Notes under the pieces: model-generated
What the model was told of the DNA's origin: nothing
What the model saw: the letters and a program-made list of their open reading frames with translations, nothing else
Database searches by the model: none
NCBI RefSeq assembly: GCF_023898315.1
Contig: NC_064622.1
Span: 162,770,178 to 162,834,177 of the forward strand
Length of the DNA: 64,000 bases
Direction: 5' to 3'
Source: Schistocerca nitens
Taxonomy: Eukaryota; Arthropoda; Insecta; Orthoptera; Acrididae
Shown here: positions 11,758 through 21,050 of the stretch, one piece after another
Layout of the letters: each line of letters begins with the position of its first letter
Position numbering within the stretch: the first letter of the stretch is position 1
Translations under genes and position numbers: made by a program

Positions 11758-12787
11758 TCAGTATGGGATATGATCACCATGCACACGTACACAGGCCGCA
11801 CAGCAGGTTGGCATACTCTGAATCAGGTGGTCGAGCAGCTGCTGCGGTATAACCTCCCATTCTTGCACCGGTGCCTGTCGGAGCTCCTGAAGTGTCCTAG
11901 GGGTTTGAAGATGTGCAGCGATACGTCGACCGAGAGCATCCAAGACATGCTCGATGGGGTTTAGGTCTGGAGAACAGGCAGACCACTCCATTCGCCTGAT
12001 ATCTTCTGTTTCAAGGTACTCCTACACGATGGCACCTCGGTGGGGTCGTGCGTTATCATCCATCAGGAGGAAGATGGGACCCACTGCACCCCTAAAAAAG
12101 CGGACACACTGGTGCAAAATGGCGTCCCGATACACCTGACCTGTCACAGTTCCTCTGTCAAAGAGATGCAGGGGTGTACGTGCACCAATCATAATCCCAC
12201 CCCACACCATCAAACCACGACCTCCATACAGCTCCCATTCAAGGACATTAAGGGGTTGGTATCTGGTTCCTGGTTCACGCCAGATGAAAACCCGGTGAGA
12301 ATCATTGTTCAGACTATACCTGGACTCGTCCATTAACATAACCTGGAACCACTGTTCCAATGACCACGTACTCTGTTCTTGACACCAGGCTTTGCGGGCT
12401 CTCCTGTGACCAGGGGTCAGTGGAAGGCACCTTGCAGGTCTCCGGGCGAATAAACCATGTCTGTTCAGTCGTCTGTAGACTGTGTGTCCGGAGACAACTG
12501 TTCCAGTGGCTGCGGTAAGGTCCCGAGCAAGGCTACCTGCAGTACTCTGTGGCCGTCTGCGGCACTGATGGTGAGATATCGGTATTCTTGTGGTGTTGTA
12601 CACGTGGACGTCCCGTATTGTAGCACCCGGACACGTTTCGTGTCTGCTGGAATCGTTGCCATAATCTTGAGATCACACTTTGTGGCACACGGAGTGCCCG
12701 TGCTACGATCTGCTGTGTTTGACCAGCCTCCAGTCGCCCTAGTATTCTACCCCTCATAACGTCATCAACGTGTGTTCTTTGAGCCAT
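11758..12787 (-). pseudogene. Tc1-like transposase (DD34E), one frameshift and one stop
   Basis: Transposases of this family cut the element out and paste it at TA sites. The ATG at 12787 begins MAQRTHVDDVMRGRILG. A helix-turn-helix follows (QIVARALRVPQSVISRLWQRF), then a RPRV hook. A frameshift near 12600 moves to the frame carrying ISHHQCRRRPQ. The catalytic residues are the Asp of LMDESRYS, the Asp of MDDNARPH and the Glu of NPIEHVLDALGRR. I count 34 residues between the second Asp and the Glu. A stop codon follows RGAIV near 12022. The frame then runs to a natural stop at 11758. Repair of two lesions would be needed for function, so it is a young pseudogene. Confidence 0.85.
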
Positions 12788-12843
12788 TTTCAACAAGCAG
12801 TCACCATTAGCACCTCTGAAAACGTCTGCACACTTACTCGCTG

Positions 12844-13110
12844 TAGGGGACTGATGACCATAGCTATTAAGTCCAAAAAATGGTTCAAATGGCTCTGAGC
12901 ACTATGGGACTTAACATCTGTGGTCATCAGTCCCCTAGAACTTAGAACTACTTAAACCTAACTAACCTAAGGACATCACACACATCCATGCCCATGGCAG
13001 GATTCGAACCTGCGACCGTAGCAGTCGCGCGGTTCCGGACTGAGCGCCTTAACCGCTAGACCACCGCGGCCGGCGCTATTAAGTCCCATAGTGCTCAGAG
13101 CCATTTGAGT
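12844..13110 (+). mobile_element. 5'-truncated SINE tail, split by a second SINE
   Basis: Only the last 55 or so bases of the common SINE are present (GGGGACTGATGACC ... GTGCTCAGAGCCATTTGA). They are flanked by an 11-bp duplication CTTACTCGCTG at 12833-12843 and 13111-13121. A second SINE divides it at 12875. Confidence 0.85.
12875..13074 (-). mobile_element. tRNA-derived SINE (family A) inserted in a SINE tail
   Basis: This is a full-length minus-strand SINE. A tRNA-like head with an RGTTCGAATCC box B lies at the right side, a body follows, and the tail AGAGCCATTTGAACC is at the left. A 12-bp duplication GCTATTAAGTCC flanks it (12863-12874 and 13075-13086). It is the youngest layer of this stack. 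Confidence 0.9.
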
Positions 13111-13494
13111 CTTACTCGCTGCACCGTACTCTCACATGCACCAACACACCTCAGCGTATGTGGACTGCTGCCAACGCCTCCGGGCGACGACCAAAAGTCA
13201 AATGCACCGCATGGTCATACCCCGAGGTGATTTAAACCCGAAAACCGCACACCAGAACGTTGTTTCACCTTGTATCAGCACTAGCCTTAATTTATGAGCA
13301 TGAGTGTAGTAAGTAACGGAAAAGGACCTATAACAGTACCTTGGGGAACTCCAGAAATCACTTCTGTTTTACTCGATGACTTTCCGTCAATTACTACGAA
13401 CTGTGTCCTCTCTGACAGGAAATCACAAATCCAGTCACATAACTGAGACGATATTCCATAAGCACGCGACTTCACTTGTTTCCCAAAATATTTC

Positions 13495-14385
13495 CTCTTT
13501 CATCTGCTTTTCCATAATCATAGCTAGTGCTTTTCGAATTTTGGCCTCCCTACATTACTTTGCTGTCATTATCGTAGGTAGACAATTATTGACCCACTCA
13601 TTACTTTCCATCTTGTTCCAGAGCAGTTTTACAAGTAAAGATATTGTTGATGAATGGTTCAAATTATTGTAAACTCTTCAAACAATGGAAGATACTCCAT
13701 TCACAATGTTTGCTTTCGGTGGCAGTATGTCCATAAGAATCTATTCAGTTCCTGAAACAACATCCTATTGAACTGCCTTCAGGATTAACTCTTGAAATAA
13801 AAATTTGTCTGGTTCTGTTGTTTCGTAAGAACCTCCTCCAACTATATCCTTTAAAGTTGGAAAAGTTATCTGACACCAATGCACATGGTTTTCCGATGCA
13901 CGGAAATTAGTTGCTTGCGAGTTTATTGATAACTAGCTGGGCAGAACTCGTCTTTATAGGGTATAATTTCAAATACTTGAAAAATAGGTCATAAAATTTC
14001 GCAATACATCTAATATTTCCTCTGGCGTGAGGTAAAGGTCCAATCACATCAACATTCACGATTTGTTAAGGTTTTCTGTGATAGTAGGATGTAACATCCT
14101 TCTGCCGCTCTGATTTAGGGGTTTAGCCTTTTGACGAATTTGATATTTTTCTACTATTTTCTGCACATTTCTGCGGAAATTGCTATATTTTCTGAACATT
14201 TGTAGACTCCACAGTAACCCCATACTATGTGTGCATGCCAGATTAATTTTTCTAAATAGACATGCAGAATGCAAACACAGCTGTTACTTGTTTGGGCATG
14301 AGTCCTGTGAAATAAGACATTAGTGTATAGCTGATAAAGCTCCTTCACCTTTTGTTTACCTCTTGCTTGAATATGTTGGATAGCA
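13495..14385 (-). pseudogene. Gypsy integrase: zinc-binding domain and catalytic core
   Basis: From high to low coordinates, the minus strand gives a zinc-binding region (LIWHAHIVWGYCGVYKC near 14190-14250, then KIVEKYQI near 14140). The core starts with NVDVIGPLPHARGN (first catalytic Asp, near 14030). A YDLFFKYLKLYPIK strand follows, then VSDNFSNFKGYSWRRFL with the second Asp near 13870. The catalytic Glu region reads close to GSSIGCCFRN, so the Glu is not evident. A later part reads LNRFLWTYCHRK and KALAMIMEKQMKE. Several frameshifts and stops are present. Integrase joins the cDNA copy to the chromosome. This copy is dead. It connects to RNase H upstream and to the GPY/F tail beyond the non-LTR insertion. 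Confidence 0.75.
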
Positions 14386-14514
14386 CAGTTTCAGTGAGGG
14401 CCGTATCGTTGTAAATGTGCTACCTTTCTACGCCTTCTCCACTAGGCTCGTCAGTTTTCGATATACTTCATAAGTAAGATTTTGAACTCATATTTATCCT
14501 TCTATCCTGGTGAT

Positions 14515-14725
14515 ATCTGTTAACCTTGCTAGAAGTCTTGACAGGGCATCTGCATTAATGTTTTTCTTGCTTTCAACATATATAATTTCAAAAAAAGTAT
14601 TCTTGGAGAATCAGTGTCCACCTCGTTAACCGAGTACGTAGTAGTTTACAGTTACTGAGAAAGTTAAGTGCCTGGTGACTGCAAATTTTTTTGTAGTTTG
14701 CCACTTGTAGTGCTCCATTGCTGTT
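14515..14725 (-). pseudogene. Gypsy RNase H domain, C-terminal part
   Basis: The minus strand reads SNGALQVANYKKICSHQALNF, then LTRWTLILQEYF, then after a frameshift EIIYVESKKNINADALSRL. The HQAL block, the RW-x-L-x-LQEY block and the closing NADALSR are diagnostic of Ty3/gypsy RNase H. Upstream (above 14725) the gypsy reading is cut by an RTE insertion, and no reverse transcriptase is found before the LTR at 17640. Confidence 0.8.
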
Positions 14726-14905
14726 GTTGTCATCGTCTTCAGTTCAGACACTGGTTTGATGCAGCTCTCCATGTTATTCTATACTGTGCGAGCCTCATCT
14801 TCTTCGAGTGACTACTGCGACCTACATCCTTCTGAATCTGCTCAGCGTATTCATCTCTTGGTCTCCGTTTACAATTTTTACCCTCCACGCTTACCTCCAA
14901 TAGTA

Positions 14906-16244
14906 CGAGGGTCGGTCAAAAAGTAATGCCTCCCATTTTTTTTCTACTTAAAGAAATTAAGTTAAGTGAAAAATTTGAATTTGGCGCCATTCCTCAAACC
15001 TTCTTCTGCAATCCACTGCAGTAGTAACTTTCTGTGTCAACAGGTGGCAGCACAGCAGAAGTTTGTAAGATGGCCGACATCGATGTTCGTTTGAGACAGC
15101 GTTGTGTGATTGAATTCTTGAATGCAGAAGGTGAAACGCCCATACGCATTCATGAAAGACTGAAGAAGGTGTATGGTGTTGTGACAGTGGATGTCAGCAC
15201 TGTTAGACGATGGGTTCGTCGTTGTAAGGAAGCTGAAGGGCAAACACCGTTGACTGACGAAAAGCGGAGCGGCAGGCCGGTGAGTGCAGTGACTCCACAC
15301 AACATTCAGCAAGTTGATGACATCATTCGTGGTGACCGTCGGGTGACTGCAGATGAAGTGTGTCGCATTATTTCTCTTAGTAAAGACAGTGTGATCACGA
15401 TTATTAAACAATTGGGGTACTCAAAAGTTTGTGCACGGTGGGTTCCAAGAATGTTAACCGATCAGAATAAAGAGGCAAGGAAAACAATAGCCTCCCAACA
15501 CTTGCAGCGCTTCCGTTTGGAGGGAGATGAGTTTCTGAAAAAAATTGTGACCGGGGACGAAACATGGGTGCATTTTTTTGAACCCGAATCAAAGAGGCAG
15601 TCAATGGAGTGGCGTCACACAAGCTCGCCGAGGAAGAAAAAATTCAAAACTGTGCGATCGGCAGGGAAAGTTATGGCAACAGTTTTCTGGGATACAGAGG
15701 GTGTGATTCTGGTTGATTTTTTGGAGCAGGGATGCACAATAAATTCTGTTCAATACGTCACAACCCTCAAAAAACTTAAAGCACGTCTTCAGCGAGTTCG
15801 CCCAACAAAATCAATGGCAGATGTTCTTCTTTTGCATGACAATGCAAGACCACACACCAGTCGTCACACCTCTGACGAGATTGTCAAAATTGGATGGGAA
15901 GTTTTGCCTCATCCCCCATACAGCCCTGACCTGGCACCATCAGACTTCCATCTGTTCGGGCCACTAAAAGAAGCTCATCGTGGGATTCATTTTGAAGATG
16001 AGGAGGCCGTCAAAACATCCGTGCGTCAATGGCTTAGGAAGCAGAGCTGTGATTTTTACCGTGCTGGGATACATGCCCTTGTTCAAAGATGGACCAAAAC
16101 TGTAGAGATGGGCGGAGATTACATTGAAAAATGACAAAATGATCCTCAATGTTGTGGTTTTCAACCTATGTAATTGCATTTAAATTTCCTGACAATTAAA
16201 CGTAGAAAAAAAAATAGGAGGCATTACTTTTTGACTGACCCTCG
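14906..16244 (+). mobile_element. Apparently complete mariner transposon
   Basis: Inverted repeats of about 35 bp (left CGAGGGTCGGTCAAAAAGTA, right CGAGGGTCAGTCAAAAAGTA) differ at about two positions. TA lies on both sides (14904-14905 and 16245-16246). The length of 1339 bp is canonical for mariner, and it carries an uninterrupted transposase. It sits inside an RTE fragment. Confidence 0.95.
15070..16134 (+). CDS. Mariner transposase (DD34D), intact
   Basis: This 354-codon frame has no stop or shift. I chose the ATG at 15070 because the frame upstream lacks another ATG and 354 residues fits the family (about 345-355). Residues 1-110 form two helix-turn-helix units with a GRPVS hook between them (near 68). 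WVPRMLT (near 125) stands for the usual WVPHEL linker. Catalytic residues are Asp163 (GDETW), Asp257 (LHDNARPH) and Asp292 (SPDLAPSDFHLF), with 34 residues between the last two. The protein binds the terminal repeats, excises the element and inserts it at TA. No other gene lies in the element. Because the ORF and both ends are whole, this copy could still be active or could mobilise shorter relatives. I cannot judge expression. Confidence 0.95.
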   Translation: MADIDVRLRQRCVIEFLNAEGETPIRIHERLKKVYGVVTVDVSTVRRWVRRCKEAEGQTPLTDEKRSGRPVSAVTPHNIQQVDDIIRGDRRVTADEVCRIISLSKDSVITIIKQLGYSKVCARWVPRMLTDQNKEARKTIASQHLQRFRLEGDEFLKKIVTGDETWVHFFEPESKRQSMEWRHTSSPRKKKFKTVRSAGKVMATVFWDTEGVILVDFLEQGCTINSVQYVTTLKKLKARLQRVRPTKSMADVLLLHDNARPHTSRHTSDEIVKIGWEVLPHPPYSPDLAPSDFHLFGPLKEAHRGIHFEDEEAVKTSVRQWLRKQSCDFYRAGIHALVQRWTKTVEMGGDYIEK

Positions 16245-16810
16245 TAAATTAGTGGTCCCTTGATGCCTCGGAACGTGTCCTACCAACCGGTCGCTTCTTC
16301 TAGTCAAGTCGTGTCACAGATTACTCTTCTCCCCAATTCTATTCAGTAGCTCCTCATTACTTACATGTGATCTACCATCTAATCTTCAGCATTCTTCTGT
16401 AGCGCCACATTTCAAAAGCTTCTACTCTCTTCTTGTCTAAACTATTTATCGCCCGTGTTTCATTTCCATACATAGCTACAGTCCATACAAATACTTTCAG
16501 GAAAGACTTCCTGGCACTTAAATCTATACTCGATGTTACAAATTTTTCAGAAACGCTTTCTTTGCCGTAGACAGTGTACATTTTATGTCCTCTCTACTTC
16601 GACCATTATTAGCTATTTTGCTTCCCAAATAGTAGAACTCGTCTACTACTTTAAGTGTCTCATTTCATAATCTAATTCTCCATTACCCACAAGAATCTGC
16701 ATTACATCAGATATTGGTGTCCATTCATTGTACATGTAAAAGAAATACAAGATTAGTGACATATTCTAGAGACACATCCAACATTTGTAACAGAAAATTT
16801 ATGTGTTATA

Positions 16811-17583
16811 CAGGGTGTTACAAAAAGGTACGGCCAAACTTTCAGGAAACATTCCTCACACGCAAATAAAGAAAAGTTGTTATGTGGACATGTGTCCGGA
16901 AACGCTTAATTTCCATGTTAGAGCTCATTTTAGTTTCGTCAGTATGTACTGTACTTCCTCGATTCACCGCCATGATTTCATACGGGATACTCTACCTGTG
17001 CTGCTAGAACATGTGCCTTTACAAGTACGACACAACATGTGGTTCATGCACGATGGAGCTCCTGCACATTTCAGTCGAAGTGTTCGTACGCTTCTCAACA
17101 CCAGATTCGGTGACCGATGGATTGGTAGAGGCGGACCAATTCCATGGCCTCCACGCTCTCCTGACCTCAACCCTCTTGACTTTCATTTATGGGGGCATTT
17201 GACAGCTCTTGTTTACGCAGCCCCGGTACCAAATGTAGAGACTCTTCGTGCTCGTATTGTGGACGGCTGTGATACAATACGCCATTCTCCAGGACTGCAT
17301 CAGCGCATGAGGGATTGCATGCGACGGAGGGTGGATGCATGTATCCTCGCTAACGGAGGACATTTTGAACATTTCCTGCAACAAAGTGTTTGAAGTCACG
17401 CTGGTACGTTCTGTTGCTATGTGTTTCCATTCCATGATTAATGTGATTTGAAGAGAAGTAATAAAATGGGCTCTAACATGGAAAGTAAGCGTTTCCGGAC
17501 ACATGTCCACATAACATATCATCTTTCTTTGTGTGTGAGGAATGTTTCCTGAAAGTTTGGCCGTACCTTTTTGTAACACCCTG
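16811..17583 (+). mobile_element. Deletion derivative of a long-TIR DD41D-type transposon
   Basis: The element is 773 bp with inverted repeats of roughly 120 bp. The left starts CAGGGTGTTACAAAAAGGTA and the right arm mirrors it with few differences. TA flanks both ends (16809-16810 and 17584-17585). The transposase N-terminal half is missing. Confidence 0.9.
16950..17393 (+). pseudogene. DD41D-type transposase, C-terminal fragment
   Basis: The open frame covers the last 148 or so residues: RDTLPVLLEHVP, then FMHDGAPAHFS with the second catalytic Asp, then WPPRSPDLNPLDFHLWGHL with the third. I count 41 residues between the two Asp. It ends GGHFEHFLQQSV and a stop. The helix-turn-helix region and first Asp are deleted at a junction near 16945, so the remaining protein cannot catalyse. 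The frame itself is undamaged, which fits a recent internal deletion. Related full-length protein: 52956-54059. Confidence 0.85.
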
Positions 17584-17639
17584 TATGTTCATGCGCTGAC
17601 TCAAGATTTATAGTTGTGTCACTCGTAACCAAACTGAAA

Positions 17640-18209
17640 TGTTTCCTGTTAATGTTACTCGGTGAAAATTTAATAAGAATTTGTTTGTTTGTGACTGTTA
17701 TGTAACGCAGTGCAGTGTCATATTCAAACAAACTAAACCTGTCTCTGTGGTATTGTGTCGTACATATGTGTGTTAGTAGAAAACTCAAGAGAATTTTGTT
17801 AAACGCCGTCTTGAATCGGAAGTAAATTGCTGTCTTGAAGATGCAGGTCTGTAGCCAATCTCCTCAGCGTCCATCCCACGCCATACTGACGTAGAAATCC
17901 TGAAACTGGTTCTTCCTATTGTTAGTAACTTTCAACAATAAAGTTCAAGATTAAGTCTCTTGAAATATTCTCGTTTGGTGAGCACTCTTCTATATCTCCT
18001 CTGTGTTATATAATACTTTTAGTGTCCGAAAAGCCATTAAACAGCAGAAAAAAATTATCCAATGTACTCTTAACTTCTGTCTCCATAGCAACACAAAGAT
18101 AAAATCCATCCACGTTCGTTTCTCTTAGCGCTATCATTTAGCAATGTCGTTGGTTTCTACACTCGCCACAGTTACACATACAAATGCGCAAAGAAAATAT
18201 GATATTACA
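17640..18209 (-). repeat. Gypsy LTR copy C
   Basis: About 570 bp homologous to copy A (5266-5395 plus 8133-8553). The right edge is set where both copies end GATATTACA. On the minus strand it begins TGTAATATC after GATGAAGGGG, a polypurine-like run. The left edge is approximate. Confidence 0.65.
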
Positions 18210-18224
18210 GGGGGCCCCTTCATC

Positions 18225-18562
18225 TTGCCAGGTATAGATTTGGAGAGTTACGGTATCAAAACTGATGCCAGAGGCAGTGATTCGTGTGACATTATTTTGA
18301 ATGTCTTGTCCGAAAAGTACTTTGATCAAATTGAGAATCAACTCCTGAAGGCAACGTCTTAGACCTCTTAGCAACGAACACATCCGAACTTCGAATCGGT
18401 TAACACAGAGTAAGCTATCAGTGATCATAAGACTGTGATAGCAACTATGACTACGCTTTTTACAAGGAATGTTAAGAAAGGTAGGAAGATATTTTTGGTT
18501 AGTAAGAGTGACAGGATACAAATTGCAGAGTATCTGGGTATTCAATTTCAAATATTTGTAAG
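18225..18562 (+). pseudogene. CR1-like ORF2 fragment, first part
   Basis: Frames on the plus strand give DSCDIILNVLSEKYFDQIENQ, then LLATNTSELRIG, then ISDHKTVIATMT. The last resembles the SDH motif closing an APE endonuclease, with the Leu-rich DLLATNT segment before it. KKGRKIFLVSKSDR follows. Frameshifts and stops make it non-functional. Recognition is from memory of a locust repeat family, so it is tentative. The reading breaks at about 18562 and resumes at 20415. Confidence 0.5.
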
Positions 18563-20414
18563 GTGTCAGGCAAATCCAACACCTTCCATGAAAACCCAGA
18601 CATGATAAGCAAATCCAGTAGTATGTCACATAGCTCCAAATAAATCGTGACATTAAATTAACCAAAGTAATACGAGTAACGAGTGAGCAAATGGAATACA
18701 ACAGACTAACACAAGAATGCCTAAAAGCATGTCATACCTTCCCACCGTGAGACAGACGCAGTTCCGAGGTGAGAAACGAGAACAGAAGCTGAGAGCAGAA
18801 CCGTGTTAAGCTAGAAGGCCCTATGATAAGGGACGGACACCCACAACGCCAGCTAACCACCAGGACCACCTCCCAGCCCATGTTAAAAGCTAGAGCCCTC
18901 CAGAAGAACAGTATAGGTCTTACGATAACACTAAAAGGGCCACACCAGCCGCAAGTTTTAGCGTGAGACTTTTTCGCGTCTCTGTTACGTTGCAAACGTT
19001 AAAAACATTGCCCCACCACGAAAAGTAACCGCCAGGACCACCCCCCAGCCCATGTTAAAAGATAGAGCCCTCCTGAAGAACAGTATAGATCTTACGATAA
19101 CACTAAAAGGGCCACACCAGCCGCAAGTTTTAGCGTGAGACTTTTTCTCGTCTCTGTTACGTTGCAAACGTTAATAACATTGCCCCACCACGAAAAGTAA
19201 CCGCCAGGACCACCCCCCAGCCCATGTTAAAAGATAGAGCCCTCCAGAAGAACAGTATAGATCTTACGATAACACTAAACGGGCCACACCAGCTGCAAGT
19301 TTTAGCGTGAGACTTTTTCGCGTCTCTGTTACGTTGCAAACGTTAAAAGCATTGCCCCACCACGAAAAGTATAACGTTTCTCATTGGATAGACAGAATTT
19401 TTGTAGGCTGAGCTTAAGGTTAACATTGAGACCCTGATTGGTCAGATGAAAACACAGCCAGATAGTTTTTTTTTTTTAAACCAACTTCGGTAAATTGTAG
19501 TAAGGAGAAGTTAGGAGAGAGTTGCTTCCGAGACGGCGAGCTGTATGGAGCTGCGCCGGCCGCCCCCCCTGACGAACACCGACAAGGTAATGAATGCACG
19601 CGATGCCGCATTTTTGAGCGCATAAGGCTTCACTCAGAACTGCAGAAGTCTCATCTGTTAAATCCCCTTTTTACGTAATACTAGTGTCGATCGTCAATTA
19701 AAGCTCATGGTATTCACATTTGCTACGTAAGTTAAAATCTGAAACGTGATGATTTTTCTGTTATATAATTATTGAGAAGCCACATCAGCCACTGTAATTT
19801 ACGACAAGTTAGATAAGTAATTAAAGATAATTGAGTCGCTGTAGACCATTTTGATAGTTTTCTTTTTTGTGAAACTTAATTTAAACCTAGATTATAGATG
19901 TGAATGGCATAGGTTATCCTTCGATCCATTGTAGAACTTGGAAACCCACTCAGGGAATATTCGTTCACATTTTTGTTGAACGCAGTTTGTTTTTATCATC
20001 CTGTATTAAAATATTTCCTTTTATCAATAGTGCAATTAATAAACAATGTTTTTCGAGTAGAATAAAATTTCCAGTGGTAAACTTAACTGCTTTTTCGACG
20101 TTATTTTACCAGCTAACTAAAAATAGGAAAGCCTTGAACCCCTTCCACTAAATTTAGTTAGTATTAAGATTCTTTTACAGGGAGTGCAGTAGAGCTGACG
20201 CTGAAATCATTAAGTATTTGTTTATATCATCGCTAGTCTCACTGAACTCTTTTGAACTCTACATGTCATGTGTGGTCTGGTGTCTCCTTACCAGCAACAG
20301 GTCCCAGGTTCAAACTAGTCAATTCCCTAAAAAACACACTCAGAGCGTCGTTGCGCGAAAGTGGTAGGGAGACACGACTTAGAACAACAGACACCACGCA
20401 GAATGTTAGATATT
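18563..20414. other. Insertion of unknown class carrying a tandem array
   Basis: This 1.85-kb block separates two parts of a CR1-like element. It contains a three-copy 172-bp tandem repeat and otherwise no recognisable coding domain. Worn similar words at the two edges (ATATTTGTAA and ATATTCATTG) may be a decayed target duplication. A solo LTR with internal repeats or a non-autonomous element would fit. Confidence 0.45.
18854..19369 (+). repeat. 172-bp tandem repeat, three units
   Basis: Units start at 18854, 19026 and 19198, each beginning TAACC(A/G)CCAGGACCACC. Spacing is exactly 172 bp. Units two and three differ at only a handful of sites; unit one is more diverged at its start. Minus-strand frames restart once per unit at ATGCAACGT, which is an artefact of repetition. 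Confidence 0.95.
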
Positions 20415-20632
20415 CATTGATGAGGACGAAGATGTGGAGCATAAATGAAAAAAGTCAAAAGCATCATTCGACATGCCTTAGACAAGTATGTTCCGAGCAA
20501 GATCTTAAGGGGTGGGAAACTCACAGTTGTTTAACAGCTATGTTAGAAAACTGCTCCGTAAACAAAGAGAGCTTCATCTCAGATTCATGAGAAGTCAAAA
20601 CCTAGCTGACAAACAAAAGCTGTTTTGTTGGA
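20415..20632 (+). pseudogene. CR1-like ORF2 fragment, second part
   Basis: The plus strand reads IIRHALDKYVPSKILRGGK and later TKRASSQIHEKSKP. It corresponds to the linker between endonuclease and reverse transcriptase (ALDKYVPSK, then KQRELHxRFKRSQNLADKQK in another frame). It continues the fragment ending at 18562. Stops are frequent. A SINE joins directly at 20633. Confidence 0.5.
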
Positions 20633-20851
20633 GAGCTTCTGCGAAGTTTTGGAGGTAGGAAATGAGGTACTGGCGGAAGTCAAGCTGCAAGGAGGGGTCT
20701 TGAGTAGTGCTTGGGTAGCGCAGTGGCAGGACACTTGCCAGAGAAAGGCAAAGGTCCCGATTTCGAGACTCGGTCCGGCATACAGTTTTAATGTGTCACG
20801 AAGTTTCACGTCAGCGCACACTCCGTTGCAGAGTGAAAATCTCATCCTGGA
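20633..20851 (+). mobile_element. tRNA-derived SINE, second family
   Basis: A tRNA-like section at about 20709-20781 has box A (TGGGTAGCGCAGTGG) and box B (TTCGAGACTC). It is followed by a unique 3' part ending GAGTGAAAATCTCATCCTGG. The unit begins near GAGAGCTTCTGCGAAGTTTT. It shares no tail with the family A SINEs. It is not a tRNA gene: the acceptor stem does not pair and the anticodon arm is worn. Confidence 0.8.
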
Positions 20852-20859
20852 TGTCTACA

Positions 20860-21050
20860 GATAGGAAAATTAGCTGCTTCCGGTTCAGGGCAGTATTTTT
20901 ATTTGTTTTTTTTTTTCTAAATTTTCAAAGAAACTGCAATTCTACGAGATATTCTCGTTACAGGTAATACAGTCGCGTTACCTTTTCCTACTTTCTCAGG
21001 GTATTCCCTCCCAGGCAAATTCACGTACTCTGACTGATTTAAAGTATACA
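20860..21050. other. Short unassigned gap
   Basis: T-rich sequence between a SINE and a worn Tc1 copy. Nothing recognised. Confidence 0.4.

Larger units (their letters stand above)
11556..13306 (-). mobile_element. Tc1-like DNA transposon carrying nested SINEs
   Basis: A perfect inverted repeat of at least 22 bp (CACTCATGCTCATAAATTAA then GG) marks both ends, at 11556-11577 and 13285-13306. Each is flanked by the TA duplication typical of Tc1/mariner. Without the SINEs and their duplications the element is about 1.47 kb, a normal Tc1 length. The transposase runs on the minus strand. It lies inside the non-LTR element, so it is younger than that element. Confidence 0.9.
10769..13485 (-). pseudogene. 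Non-LTR reverse transcriptase, interrupted by Tc1
   Basis: At 13287-13485 the minus strand encodes SSQLCDWICDFLSERTQ and VISGVPQGTVIGP, reverse transcriptase motifs just before the catalytic box. The catalytic FADD region should fall at the Tc1 insertion edge near 11500-11560 and 13307-13330. It can be traced only in part near 11480-11500 (DDAVV on the minus strand). Below 11550 the frame resumes with EKISEWCEKWQ and KYLGVTIANNLNW, then RPLLEYCCAVWDP and FFPRVIRNWNN, the family's C-terminal region. Two frameshifts near 11230 and 11470 are visible. The product would be a polymerase and is not functional. Confidence 0.75.
10698..13490 (-). mobile_element. 5'-truncated non-LTR retrotransposon (CR1/Jockey group), itself interrupted
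   Basis: The 3' end carries a (GATGTA)-type tail at about 10698-10715 (CATCTACATCTACATGG on the plus strand). The 5' end near 13490 starts inside the reverse transcriptase. The element sits inside the gypsy integrase, whose reading continues on either side. It contains the Tc1-like element at 11556-13306. The words TTTCATCT at both edges may be a worn target duplication. Confidence 0.75.
14726..16695 (-). mobile_element. RTE-like non-LTR 3' fragment, interrupted by mariner
   Basis: The minus strand holds the 3' quarter of an RTE-type element. The last coding part (SARKSFLKVFVWTVAMYGNE, then RVEAFEMWRYRRMLKIRW) is at 16370-16580. The 3' end reads CTGAAGA(T)GACAACAAC on the minus strand near 14730-14750. 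It closely resembles the plus-strand copy at 28203-30022. The mariner at 14906-16244 splits it. The element sits directly beside the gypsy RNase H reading at 14725. Confidence 0.75.

Noticed and set aside
18732..19339. Three similar small minus-strand frames starting MQRNRD
   Set aside because: They recur because of the 172-bp tandem repeat. No evidence of translation.
20709..20781. tRNA-like sequence that could be called a tRNA gene
   Set aside because: Box A and B words are present but stems do not pair, and the sequence continues into a SINE 3' region. The same holds for the heads at 23311, 37375, 44237, 52752, 54274, 55671 and 58690.
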